A stretch of DNA of 64,000 nucleotides from Morinoia aosen. Lineage: Eukaryota > Arthropoda > Malacostraca > Amphipoda > Talitridae. The position numbers were made by a program, and so were the translations under genes. The stretch lies in the NCBI GenBank assembly GCA_030386875.1, contig CM059573.1:33521891-33585890 (forward strand), read 5' to 3'. Below are positions 51,293-63,470 of the stretch, one piece after another. The notes under the pieces are model-generated. The model had not been told where the DNA came from and ran no database searches. It saw only the letters and a program-made list of their open reading frames with translations. Within the stretch, counting starts at the first letter, position 1; each line of letters begins with the position of its first letter.

Positions 51293-51476
51293 TTTTGCAG
51301 CAATCTTCGTTACGCCTCTGTCACAGCTGCTTTCAGATTCAAACAGAGTCTCCTGCCGATTTTTCGTGAGGTCACAATTTCTTGGCTCCTCATTGGCTAA
51401 TTGGCACCTACGTCATCGCGGCTGACGGACGAATTCGCTTAGTGATAAGTTGCGGATCTTCTAGTATATGGTCTGT

Positions 51477-51795
51477 GGTAGTAATTAATCGACTCCGATT
51501 AAAACATACTGCCCTGGCACATAACTATTTACTGAACCCAGATGCCCTTGGCCAGAGACCAATATGCGGATGGTGTGGAGACGCAGTACTGACGGTAAAA
51601 CACATCATAGAAGTATGCCCTGCGTTACAGCAGCCAAGAGGGGAAGAATCCTTTGCGGAGAAGTTGGCGGGAATGATATTGGTCACTTACTGAAAGATGG
51701 TGGTCCAGTACATAAAGTACTGGAATATGTTAAAATAATAAATGCTTATGCAAATTTGTAAATTCTACCATTCGGTAGAGATGATTATCTGAGGA
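51477..51795 (+). pseudogene. LINE ORF2 C-terminus and 3' end
   Basis: Continues the LINE frame after the P insertion: NRLRLKHTALAHNYLL, then a C-x2-C...H...C motif (CGWCGDAVLTVKHIIEVC) typical of LINE ORF2 C-termini. A frameshift near 51,655 leads into KVLEYVKIINAYANL with stop at 51,759-51,761. A short 3' UTR (TACCATTCGGTAGAGATG) follows. Confidence 0.8.
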
Positions 51796-51811
51796 TTGCT
51801 GCGAACGCGAA

Positions 51812-52000
51812 ATGACACATGTGTATCAGCACAAGCTGTTTTCTGTCGCAAGGGAAACGCATCTACAACTGAAACGTACGACTACATTGGAATGGGGCGA
51901 AACGTGCCACAACCCTTTTGGCGTCAACTACGCGAAAATCTACTCGGGAACTCAGATGAGGGGTCTGAAGCCAAGCAGCCGCAACTCGAAGTCGAAGTGA
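51812..52000 (+). CDS. Possible small gene or exon, unknown
   Basis: 62 codons from ATG: MTHVYQHKLFSVARETHLQL..., containing TTTLEWGETCHNPFGVNYAK. It is GC-richer than the surroundings and reads like coding sequence, but I cannot place it. An alternative overlapping frame (51,796-52,011) is also open. It may be a host exon or a captured fragment. Confidence 0.25.
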   Translation: MTHVYQHKLFSVARETHLQLKRTTTLEWGETCHNPFGVNYAKIYSGTQMRGLKPSSRNSKSK

Positions 52001-52144
52001 GGAAGTGCTAATTGAAATGTCCATGTAAAGCAAACGCACTTTACCTGCTGTTAGAAAAGTGCAGTCTACTTTTTGGAAACGAACTTGAAGAATGAGTGCT
52101 TCAGCTTAGAATGTCTTTACTTTGGTGGTGAAGATGAAAAAACT

Positions 52145-52186
52145 GCTATCTGGCCGGGCGCGCTGCGTTGGTACCTCAGGGGGTTT
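52145..52186. repeat. Left half of a palindromic element split by Gypsy2
   Basis: Joined across the Gypsy2 insertion to 57,860-57,930, this forms nested inverted repeats: GGCCGGGCGC with GCGCCCGGCC, and GGGGGTTTCAGC with GCTGAAACCCCC. It may be a small fold-back element; the family is not recognised. Confidence 0.5.
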
Positions 52187-52436
52187 TGTGAAGGCAAGAG
52201 TAGGTGTGAAGTCCGAAGGGTAGAGAGATAACGCTGGTTATAGGCGACGTTTACTGGTAACGATGTTGCAAGGGGGTAGAACACGGACCAAATGCGACTC
52301 TAGAAGTCTCCATACGCTCTTTTATACTGTCAAATTGCTGACTAAGCGTGCGCATTGCGGTAGAGCCGCGCCCAGGCATAGCATTACCATACGTACGAAC
52401 ATATGTACAGAGAAAGTGCGCAACCGCGACGGCACA
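52187..52436 (-). repeat. 3' LTR of Gypsy2
   Basis: The minus strand runs TGTGCCGTCGCGG to TTGCCTTCACA. The adjoining polypurine tract reads GGGGGAAGGTG. Confidence 0.9.
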
Positions 52437-55400
52437 CACCTTCCCCCATGCCTGATTTATTACCAATTACAAAATAAATGAATCAAAGGGAAGAATCGTA
52501 ACTTAAAAAGCAACACAGTAAGCTAAAGGCATCCTAATTAGGAAAACCAAAAAAAAATTAAAATAATCCTTTCGTGGCAAAAACAACTGCCAGTAACAGG
52601 AAAAACAAACGCGTCCAGTTAAGTTCGACAAAAAGCATCGCAAAGAAAAACCGCAAACACCCCCATCACCAAAAAAAATGGGAAGAGGCGCTGCTCAAGA
52701 CATGTTTATAATGCAAAAAAAATAAAACAATCTTTTGGCACACGAACAGTGCAACATCCAAAAAAAAATTTTTCTGGCAACAGAAAACCCTAAAACAATG
52801 CACCTCGGCAGGTGTCGTACTAAAAAAACAAAAATCAGCTAACATGAACACCAGCCATGAAAAACACAATTAACTCTAACATTGTTTTGTGTTAAACAGT
52901 TGAAATGATAACGCAGTAAAAATGAAAGAAAATCGCATCGTTGAAGCAACAACTAAAAAGTTTTTAATCAAACACAAATAAGAAATAGGGCACGCAGATA
53001 CCTCGACAAATAAAAATCATTCTCGCCATAAAATTTAAATAAATCAATACATTCGTCAAGGATAATAATAACACGCATGAAATTAAATACACAATGCCGT
53101 TAAAATTTTAAGTGAACAACGTATTCGCATAAATTGAGTTATCGATAAACCAAAATGAAACAAATAATAATTATATACCTGAACGTTGCATCGACTCGAG
53201 CATCTTCGCGAACATGGTTAAAATGAAATACGTAAAACACAAGCTTGGAAATACCAACTTAATATTAATTCATGAGTAAATATAAAAACATCCGCTTACA
53301 TCTCTGGTGAAAGAGTAACACCGAGCAAAACACGAGTTCTTCGACAAAGCAATTTCGGAAAATTTTATAATAATCAAAACTATTGCCTCGTAGGTAATGA
53401 AAAATGATACAGAAAAGTTGAGTTGATATTAAATAAAGCATCATTAAAGTTTTCACCAAAAAGAAACATTCAAAATATCGTCTGCGTTACCGTAGACTTA
53501 AAAATAGAAGTTAGTGTTATAGCCAAATATCGCACAAATTAGAACGGAACTTTCCCACCATTAGTAAAACAACCAATCAGAATAAACAGAGTGCCGTAGA
53601 CTCGTAAAACTTAATTCTATCGGTAACATAATGGTATAGCACGTGGATTAAGATATAAGATAATACGTAACAAAATCCACGACACACTAGTGTAGAACAT
53701 CAAATATGAATATGAAAATCGGTTTCGCACTCTGCAAAAATAAAAGGAAAATCACTAAACAATTTCAATTTATCGTAATCCAATAGTAATAACATGTGAA
53801 CAAAGTCCAAAATTCTTGAACTACTCTGAATTTATAATTACCACATTTTAAGTTACTAAATTTATTAAACCACGTTTTCAACACTATTTCCACGGTAAAG
53901 TATAAAGTATTAACACCACATTAAACCTTTAAAGTGAGTTACTCTCTTCAAATCACTGCGCGCGAAGGTAATCTCTTTCAGTAATCTCTTGACTGCGCGC
54001 GAAGGCAAAGTTCAGTAATCTCTTCGCTGGGTGCGAAGCTTAGCTGCCGCCAAGGCCATCGATGTTTGTTGACAGTTGCTGGGCGCCAGCCTGTCGCAGC
54101 CGGACTCCGCACTGCATAGTGCGTACCCCGTCACGTGTGACTGCGTGACTCGCCCGTACTCGCTGTGCTTCTTTGCTGGCACAGCAGCATGAATCGCGTT
54201 ACAGATGTCGTGTTACCGCTCGCACACGCTCGAACTGAAATTGGAATTCAATACAAAAACGATTAGCATGACCAAAACGCAAAATTTAGTACATGAATGT
54301 TTGAATAAGGTAAAATGAGAAACACCATTAATGTCACAGTGATCCATTACAGAATCTAACTATTTAGTTAATGACGGGTAAACTTCCATAAAACTTTTAA
54401 TTCAATAATTTTAATGACAAACAAAAAGTAGCTTCTTCATAAGCATCCAAGAATTTTCCCGTAACACAAATGCTAACCGATAAAGAACGACTAAATTCCG
54501 CATTTACATCTAATCTTCGTGACCGACATTCAAACTTCTGTTTAAAAGAAAATGCATCAGTAATCTTATCTCGCAAATGTGGAATTCAAAACTAAAAACT
54601 GTTAATTAACCGTTTTTATCGTGAGCAAAACTGGGACATTTTCAGCCTCGATGCACAAGGAAAAAGAAAATTAAATTTCGTCAATATCAGCAATGATCCT
54701 TGCCACGCCAGATCACAATCCATAATCACGTACTGCTTTTGCACAAGAAAATTACGTATTATTATACTGTACTTGTTGAACTGTTACACTGTGAACGGGT
54801 ACTTTACGTTTCACATACCGCGTTACGTTAATGCCTCAATCAAAAAGGTTAAATACTAAAGCATACACGAGGTTAACATGAAGCATAGCAAATACAACAA
54901 AAAGAACACGATGGAAAACTTAAGAACATACTTTTTACAGTACGTACACGAAAAGTTGTCAATGCAAAAATCAATATTGACTTTAAATACTCTAAATTGT
55001 AATCGTTCAATCAATTGTAAATTGTCCCGTGTAAACTTTGGGAGGCTTGATGATAAATTTTACATTCTGTTACGTTCGAATAATAAATTACACAACATAA
55101 AACTATACTGAGAATGAAATTCGGGTAGGCTTGCAAAAACGACTGGATGACGCACTAGATCGTAAACGTGCTCAAAAAACATTACGGGCAGCCACTCTCG
55201 CTGAACAGATAACTAAGAATTAAGTTGAATATTAATTGACTTTTGATTAGTTTTCACTATTCAATTATTTGTCAATTCTTCAAAACACATCTTATTCATG
55301 ACTATTCACCAGTCATATTCATGCTTCAAAACACATCTTATTCATGACTATTCACCAGTCATATTCATCCCACGCTGTCGTAGCTCGCCTGGCAACTGTT

Positions 55401-55643
55401 GCTAAACACAGACACCGGAAATAAGGCGCCTCTCTGTCTGGCGTATGAGTCACCTTGGTTGGTTGGGTTCATTGCCTTGTGCAGCCTGCGCTGCGCGCTG
55501 CTCTGCACACTCTACCTATCTATTACTCGTTACTCTTAACTTAGTACCTCACCACCACGCGTGGTTAATTAATGGGCGTCTAACGCCTCTCATTACTTCT
55601 CTTGTATGTTACTTCTGTTCGCCAGCACAATGACAACCGCAAT
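52437..55643 (-). other. Gypsy2 interior, no recognised gene
   Basis: AT-rich sequence with a few frames below 80 codons. A GC-rich patch at 53,955-54,190 contains three near-repeats of AGTAATCTCTT with CGCGAAGG. A perfect-looking 46-bp tandem duplication begins at 55,278 (second copy 55,324). A 62-codon frame at 55,445 has no support. Confidence 0.45.
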
Positions 55644-56273
55644 CTACAATGCTACTCTGATCATCATGGTATCAATGGCATTAATTCCTAGTTCATCAAC
55701 ACGAATATCGTTACAACAATGCCTCGTTTCTACAGATACTACCCAAACGTCTTTACCAGAGATGGCATTGAAAGTTCCACCATTAACACTGTCGACTCCG
55801 GGTAGATCCGCATTACCGTGGGCATCGCACAAATTTGCATCTCGCACAGCTTCGTGCACGGTAGACATGTAAATCTCATGTTCAATTTCCATGTCGTCAA
55901 TTTCCTCAATATTACTTATCATTGTATTGTCGCTTATATATACCACGTCTTCAGAGACGTTCAAAAGCATTACAGGGACAAAACCATTTGACTTGATATT
56001 CACTACTGATTCGGCGACATAAACTCCATTAGCGAGAATTGTCTTATTCATAATATACTTTCCGGGCTTAGCCTTCTTGACATACCCATTAATAACACGT
56101 AAACTATTACACAGCATTTCTGTTTCGGGGTTTATTCGCTGCCCCACAGTATTTATCTCGGGGTTTATTCGCTGCCCCACAGCATTTATCGCTAGGCTAT
56201 CTAGTTGCCTTCCGCCATTTTCTAGGCTCTCTATACCGTAGCAAATATTACACCTTACGCCTCCTCTGGGCAA
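55644..56273 (-). pseudogene. Gypsy2 pol linker remnant
   Basis: About 210 codons similar to the Gypsy1 pol region between protease and RT: KKAKPGKYIMNK, NGFVPVMLLNVSEDVVYISD and EIYMSTVHEAV are shared nearly word for word. It ends before the RT. A duplicated VGQRINPE unit lies near its start. Confidence 0.8.
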
Positions 56274-57274
56274 CCACGTCTGTCATCAGACACTCTGCAT
56301 TATTTACGGTATTCAAAAATACTTCATTCTTACTTTAACCGTGCTATCCGTGCACATCAGGTATCATCAGAATATCATCCACGATATTTTACCTCACTCG
56401 GAAGAGTATCTTTACTCCTTCCTACGTATATTTATTCTTAATTCCCGAAGTCACATAGCACTTCTCAGCACATTAAATGCCACAATATATTTCATCAATA
56501 TTTTCTCGTCATTACTTCATATTTCTCGCTAGGCACTTATACTCTACGCTAGAAAGTTGATTTTTACAAAGGTCTTCAGCATTACCTTTGGGCAAATTGG
56601 AAACGCATCTCCCCCCTCCAACATCCTACCAGACGCAACCAGCAAAAAAAACTCACATGACCTACATGTTGTACAGACCACAGAAGGCATTTAAGTATAC
56701 TTATCTCTCTGTCGCCAATATATCCACATCAGAAAAAAACTGTGATAGGCATTCTACTATTTCGAAAATCACTCGCTACTGAAATTTCAGGCATAATTAC
56801 GTTACGAGTTTGGTCTCTACGTATTACACAAATAACATCACTGCTCAAATGAGTTTAACGTTGCTCAAGATTAAATTTACACAACTAAAACAATACAAAA
56901 TTACTTGAAGCACTTATAGCAACACTTCGAGAAAATAGCGCCACTCACTTTAAAAAAAACAGCTCTCTTAACACCTTGGAAACAGCTCATGCCTAGGGGC
57001 ATTGAACACACTCTGCTCTCTGCAAGTACAGCTTAGCTATGTTTGACCTTGACGTTCGCACGTACTGGCTGACGCGCACGCTGCCTGCCTCACGCTCAAT
57101 GAAGAGTTAGCTGCAACGGCACTGTTACAATTATCACCATTAATTGCTGCTTTACTTATCTTAAATAGTAGTTGTAGTCGTCGTACGATGTCGCGATCTC
57201 TGCAGTCGTTGGAAACGATGCACCGTCACGGCTCCGCCCGTAGCACGAAGATGACGTAACTGTAGTCGGCTGAA

Positions 57275-57571
57275 TCACCTCGTAGTTGAAATTATGAGCT
57301 CCGTAGTCGGTTGTCCGTTGATCTCTGAAGCTTCGCCGTCCGTCGATGCTGTCCTTATAGTCGATATCTCGTTGCTCTGCAGTCTCTGCAGACAATCTTC
57401 GTAGAATGTATATTTCTTCACGTCACCCGACGATTTTCCTGGATTCCTCTCGAACTCGCTGTAGTTATCACCGTCGTCTTGATTTGCTGAAGTCACTCGA
57501 CCGTCTTCTGAAACCTCTGGAGGTTTCTCGTCGAATACTATATCTTCTTGACTTCTCAAATATATCTTCAC
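57275..57571 (-). CDS. Gypsy2 leader ORF, unknown
   Basis: 98 acidic, Ser/Asp/Glu-rich codons immediately after the primer-binding site (KIYLRSQEDIVFDEKPPEV...), in the place of the Gypsy1 leader ORF but without evident similarity to it. Confidence 0.3.
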   Translation of the reverse strand: MKIYLRSQEDIVFDEKPPEVSEDGRVTSANQDDGDNYSEFERNPGKSSGDVKKYTFYEDCLQRLQSNEISTIRTASTDGEASEINGQPTTELIISTTR

Positions 57572-57605
57572 GAATTCGTGGGTCCGTCACTTGTCTCGCC
57601 ACCAG

Positions 57606-57855
57606 TGTGAAGGCAAGAGTAGGTGTGAAGTCCGAAGGGTAGAGAGATAACGCTGGTTATAGGCGACGTTTACTGGTAACGATGTTGCAAGGGGGTAGAA
57701 CACGGACCAAATGCGACTCTAGAAGTCTCCACACGCTCTTTTATACTGTCAAATTGCTGACTAAGCGTGCGCATTGCGGTAGAGCCGCGCCCAGGCATGG
57801 CATTACCATACGAACGAACATATGTACAGAGAAAGTGCGCAACCGCGACGGCACA
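57606..57855 (-). repeat. 5' LTR of Gypsy2
   Basis: The 250-bp partner of 52,187-52,436, with a TATAAAAG box near 57,738-57,745 (minus strand) and the primer-binding site TGGTGGCGAGACA just inside. Confidence 0.9.
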
Positions 57856-57859
57856 GTTT

Positions 57860-57930
57860 CAGCGTGGGCAAGGCGCCCGGCCTTAAATGGGTGGGCAGCT
57901 GAAACCCCCTTGGGGATTTGGCTGCCCAGT
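57860..57930. repeat. Right half of the palindromic element split by Gypsy2
   Basis: Contains GCGCCCGGCC and GCTGAAACCCCC, complementary to the part left of the Gypsy2 insertion. Confidence 0.5.
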
Positions 57931-60900
57931 GCATTCAAATGATCTGTAGCTTAGTGAGTGAATCATCATCATAACAGTTGGGCCTTGTATATGATAAGAG
58001 ATGATGTGAATGATAAACGAACCTGAACTCATGGCGGCTATTGCCAGGGCGATCTTTTGACGGTCAGCAGTAACAGCTATTCAAAAGTCTTTTGAGATAT
58101 AGTAGGGGTTGACGTAAGAGTCGTTTCGCCTGTCTTTCAGTGCTGTCGCCATACTACAAGTGTCTCAAACCGCATTAGCGTATTACAATAACCTTGCCAT
58201 CAGTCAGTGCAATGATATTCTACCTTCTTGCAAAATCTCGTCAATTAAGCCATATCTGGAAAGTATGGACTGAATTCAAGACCACGACGCATACAGTGCA
58301 ACTTTACCCTAAAAATATGTGCTTTGTAACTTTGGAAAAATGCCAAAGCGACAGCTAAATAGTCTTGGACCAAATTTGTCGTAAAATGAGTTTACTTACT
58401 TAAGTTCACTACTCTCTTTTACCTCAGCACCTACTACTTTCTTCTTGAGTTTTTGAAATATCCTGTGATGTTTTTCTACCCGAACCCTGTGATCTACCGA
58501 AATATATTAATAATAAATATATTATTATTAATTTACATAATATTTCTATGTTATCGCCGCCTTTCGCTTTGTTATGCTTATTTATCTATTCGAGGCAGCG
58601 ATAACCCCTATTGGAAAGAAATGCTTAATAATAGCAGAAATACTCATGGTACGCACGGATTTTAATAATGGCGCACAGAAATACAAGTATTTACGTCTGT
58701 GTACCGTGCCATGAAAATGCATATTGTTTACAATATTATGCATACTTATGCATTTTATCAGCCTTCTGTCATGCAACTTTATGCACAATTATGCTTTCGA
58801 GGCGGCGATAATTATCGCGGCAAAAGAGGTCTTTGGCGACGATAAATTCGGCTATATATCGCCGCCTTGGTGACGATATTCATGCATAAATAAGCATACG
58901 ACTCGGCGAACCGTGTCCATACTTTTCGAAGAGGCGGCGTTAAAGTTAGACTGGGTAGAGTAAATTTGACCGAAATATGTTGCTCCATGAATGTTGGTTC
59001 TCTCAGATTAATCAACATCCAAAAAATTGGTTCAGAGGCATGTGAACTAACAACTTCGGACTACTCTAGTAGGAGGAACGAGAAGTAACATACTTAAAAA
59101 TCTCCAAGGGAATTTTTAATTTAATATTGCATTCTATTCGAGTTTTTTACCTTGAACAATTATGTTGGGGAAAGTGAATAAAATACTTGAATAAAGTTAG
59201 ATAAAATACTTAAATAAAGTTAAATACTCGCGGTTACTTCGAGATAGAAAACACAGTTGCTCTTATGCGTTGGAGGCTAGGACTCTTCTTTAGTGTCCGT
59301 GTCGCTAAGAAAACATTTTTTTCCTAGTTTTACGTCAATGCCTTTGAGTATGCATTTTGCTAACAATTTAAGCATCGAAAACTCAAGTGATGAGTCTGTT
59401 GAATTAGACTTACATCAGTTCCATGTGCTAAAAACATCCCTTTTAATAAATCGCTCAACATTTTTAATCCAACAATGCTTCTCGAGTTCCACATAAATAT
59501 GCGCGGGACTCGAATTTGATTCTAGGAAATATGCAACAGTATTTCAGTAATAACATTTCGCTGAATTTCATTTTCCATAACTCAATTCATAAAAAATTAT
59601 GCAAAATTCGCATTTGCGGATTTTGAGACAACAAAATATGAAAACCAATTTCATGTAAACCAATTGAAACTTTAAAATAGATTATCTAGCAAATACTTTC
59701 ATTCAGTAGCAGAAGAGGAGTTCGTTTGATTCATATTAGTTTATTATCTGATATAATACTCATAATATGATCGTGAGAACTTGACACATCAAGGTTGGTA
59801 TGAAAATTTTCATCCTAAACTTCCTTAGTGAGTGAGAAGAGGATTAAATCATGGTTCTCTCCTCTTTAGAAAAGAAAACGAAGTCCGCCGTAACCAGCAT
59901 CAAATAAACGGTATTCTATATAAAAAGTCATGCCTCAACATGAATCTAAACCCAAAGAAGTAATTACATGCTCTAACAGCTTCAAATTTTGAAACTCATA
60001 CGAAAGTTTAGACAAGTTTATCGAAAATAGATGGATTCTCATGTTGGCAAGCTTGCTTGTCCACTCAATAAAAGAGTGAACATTTCATAGCTCTTTCTGT
60101 TCAAGTTTTTAATGAATTCAGGGCCAAAAATGGCGAAAATTTGCCATGGATCGAGCAGCGAAAGCTTTGGAGATGGTAGTAATTCAAATTTTTCTCGGAA
60201 GCTTCGTCAATAAAACTAACTAAAATAGCCACAGAATCTGTTACAAAGCAAGGAGCTGTTGCTTTCTAATATGCCAACCGTAAATTTTCCTGTTAAGCAG
60301 CACAAAGCGCGAGAAAATCTTCCTCGAAAGATCAGTGTTCTTTTATAAGTTGCTTTCTCGCTAAACTTTAAATTGGACGACAGAAAAGTGTGCTCCTCAT
60401 TTATACAATGTCTTTCAGGTGTCACCACGACTAGGCTAGAAAAGAAAATGCTCATGGCGTTTGCCGTAACTTTGAACATATCAACTTTGAAGCAGTCACG
60501 AATTCATGGGTTCGTATTTAACGTGAAAATAAGAATTGAAAAATTAGTATACTTTAATCAACGATAATGTCCAAAGAACTGTGCAGTAAATACTTATATA
60601 TTACTTTAACCCTTTCCACAGAACTTCGGCTTGGCGTAAAGGACATACGGAGCGGGAATGGGGCTCAGAAATATATTCTTATTCAAAATCGAATGGAGAA
60701 AAATACACTTATATAACCAAAAAATATTTAACATCAGATGAAAAAAGCATTGCGGGCTTTTACTTATAACACTGTATTACTGTAGACTATGACATATATT
60801 TTACTCCATTCGATGTTATAACATTGTTTGCATTGCGTAATGAAAATCAATTGATTATTTCATTTTCTCAGTGAAATGTATTAGCATCGTGATAGTTCAC

Positions 60901-63100
60901 AGTTTGAAATGGGCTCTAATTTAATTATTGTACCATATCAGGCAAAGTAATTTTTAATTTTGATAGTTGATTAATTTTGTTCATGTAACAATACTACATA
61001 GATTTCATATCTTCATTCACTTTGCCTTAAAACTTTAATAGCAACAGCGAGATATAGGAGCAGGACTTAACTCATAATCATCGACGTCATTGACTTTTAA
61101 CTTATTAACATTTTCATAGACCCTCTCATAAGAAACGATAAGTGATAGTCTTCAATATTACGCTGCATTTGGTTCCGTGAAAATCATATAAGTTGACTGA
61201 TCTTCTTCTCGTACTTTTTTGAAACGGTTCCCTTTCCAACTGCCAAATTAATAGCATATTTGGCTGAAATGTTGTTTGCCTAAAATCAGGTCTAAACAAG
61301 CGCGTACAAAGTTGATGCATTTACGTTACCTTCCAGAAGTGTTTGAAATTTATTTCCTCGTATGCCAATGGGAACTTAATTGACCAAGTGTAAAAAATGG
61401 TGTATACTGCAGTCACATTCTGAAGTCCTTGCGCACTATTTTTCAGAAGAAAAACGTTTTAGCATTGCTGAGATGCTATAATTCTAAAGCTAGTTTGATT
61501 AAAAAAATGATTTTTTTAAAGAAACACCCACGTGTTTTTTTCTTTTAAGGGGGGAAGTGGTTTCTTGTGTTTTAGGGTCGTACTGTTCTTTGTGTTTATT
61601 TCAATGGGTTAAAGTATCCTAAATTCTATTCACAAGTAATTTTTTACCGCATACATCAATGATTTGTGCGTGCGGTGTCAACACAGCTTAAACTACTTCA
61701 GTCAAAAGCAGTAGCGGCCAACCAATCAGGAGTATGATTTGGCAACATACAAATTTCTAATTTTCTGACTCTCTCAATCTTGCTGTCAGCGTCGTTTACA
61801 TTGTTGTCTACAATATCAGGTAACAGGATGTGCACCCGATCCAACTCTTAATGTGTGCGAGTGTTTGCTGGTTTGTTTCTTCTTAGAGTCTTCATGATTC
61901 ACATTATTAAATAATTGTAATTAAGTAACTTCCATGGGCTGTATTTTGAGTATTTAGATTATTAATGTTGGATGACAGTAAACCTATATCTAAATAACGT
62001 TGAAAACCTATAATTAATGTGTTCCGTTGCCTACAGATCTTACACTGTTCGTGATCAATTAGAACATCAACGTAGTGGCAGGAAAAATGAGCGCACTGGA
62101 GTCATGTAACTGAAATAGAAAGACACAACTTAAGTTAGTTCTGACTTTTTCGATGACATAATATGCAAGGTGATAGAGAGGGTGCAAACAATTAGGAAAA
62201 TGTAAGGAGACTGAATCAAGAACAAGCAGCAGGGCAGGAAGAATGCACAGCAGATGTTTACCCTGCTGACTCAGATGTTGCTCTGCAATGACCGATGATA
62301 GTGATGTCAGCTAGCCGTCATTTTCCATTTCTTCTGCATTAACACCAGTGTTGGGATAGTCGCTGTCCCAACTCCAGGTCTTCGCAGGCTAAGATATGAA
62401 AGATCTTTTGTTTTCTAAAGCATAGATTTCATTTGGAGGTGGCGGCTGCGGGATACGTTTTTTTCTGAAATTTAATTTCCCTAGCGAAATCTATGGCGGA
62501 ATTTCTCTGCGTTAGCGGAAACCCCTCTTGCCTCGAAATTTAGTATTTGGTTCAATTTTGTAAACTTGGCTTAATTATTCATACCCCGTTGCTTAGCTCT
62601 GATTTATTTTTTCCAACATGAATTTGTTTAAGGTGGTAAAAATTACTGTATATTTTTTGCTTTTTAAATAAAGAACTATATTATGTGGTTTCGTGCTGGC
62701 TGGCGGAATACGTGGCACGTATTCTTCCGCACCGAAATCAAATTGATCATTGTTAGGTCGAATTTTTATTAGGATTACAGCTACGGTGAAGAGCAGATTT
62801 GCTGTGTCTTGTTTTTGGTGCCGGCGTGCGGGATCTGGGCGTCCTGTGTATTTCTTTGCTGTGCCAATTCTATTCCTATTCTAGTGTAGGGAGCTCGTTG
62901 CCGTCCTATAGCCGCCTCCTCCTGTCGTTTATTCTGTTTGAGGAATCGATATGTGCAGCAAATTTCTCGAACAAAACTTCTTGTTCTTCGTTTATCTGGA
63001 TTTCCTTACACCAATTCATGTTAATTATTTAGTATGGCGGTGGCCGGTTGGTGACGGGGCTAACCTACTGGTTTGGACTAGCCAACTTCAATTGACTTCT
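57931..63100. other. Intergenic stretch, no gene recognised
   Basis: About 5 kb with no frame above about 90 codons and none that I can support as coding. It contains a SINE-like fragment at 58,395-58,480 (CAGCACCTACTACTTTCTTC) and the GGCGGCGATA cluster listed separately. Confidence 0.5.
58545..58940. repeat. Cluster of GGCGGCGATA inverted motifs
   Basis: TTATCGCCGCC (58,551), GAGGCGGCGATAATTATCGC (about 58,798), ATATCGCCGCCTTGG (58,853) and GAGGCGGCG (58,929) alternate in orientation, interspersed with ATGCATAA-type motifs. It may be the folded end of an unrecognised element. Confidence 0.5.
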
Positions 63101-63164
63101 GCGCTTAAGGTTAAAAAAATATTGGCTGTTCCAACACCAGGGTTGCGGAGTCGGTGGAATAATT

Positions 63165-63470
63165 GTGCGACTCCGACTCCGACTCCGACTCCACCTTTCC
63201 AGAATTTGGCGACTCAGACTCCGACTCCGACTCCACCTTTTCAGAATTTGGCGACTCCGACTCCGACTCCGACTCCACCTTTTCAGAATTTGGCGACTCC
63301 GACTCCGACTCCACCTTTTCAGAATTTGGCGACTCCGACTCCGACTCCACCTTTTCAGAATTTGGCGACTCCGACTCCGACTCCGACTCCATTTCTCCAG
63401 AATTTGGCGACTCCAACACCGACTCCGCCTATTCACAATTTTGTGACTCCAACTTCACCTATTCATAATT
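63165..63470. repeat. Minisatellite of 30- to 36-bp units
   Basis: About eight units of ACTCCGACTCCGACTCC with TTTTCAGAATTTGGCG. Units differ by whole 6-bp ACTCCG steps, so all frames on both strands stay open; those frames are not genes. Confidence 0.85.

Larger units (their letters stand above)
44488..51476 (-). mobile_element. P-superfamily DNA transposon, defective
   Basis: Flanked by a 7-8 bp target duplication (GGTAGTAA). The ends are imperfect inverted repeats of about 30 bp: CACAGAACATTTACATAAGA on the left; the right end, inverted, reads ACAGACCATATACTAGAAGA. An 8-bp duplication, a THAP domain at the N-terminus and a transposase segment with a D-E-M motif are the established traits of the P superfamily. 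It splits the LINE between its RNase H and C-terminal coding parts. The 3' half of the transposase is missing. Confidence 0.8.
52187..57855 (-). mobile_element. Degraded Gypsy relative, non-autonomous (Gypsy2)
   Basis: Two 250-bp LTRs with three visible differences, perfect TG...CA ends and a 4-bp target duplication GTTT (52,183-52,186 and 57,856-57,859). The only pol remnant is the linker segment at 55,644-56,273. No RT, RNase H, integrase or gag is seen in the 5.2-kb interior. It must have been moved by a related element such as the one at 4,860-14,861. Confidence 0.88.
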
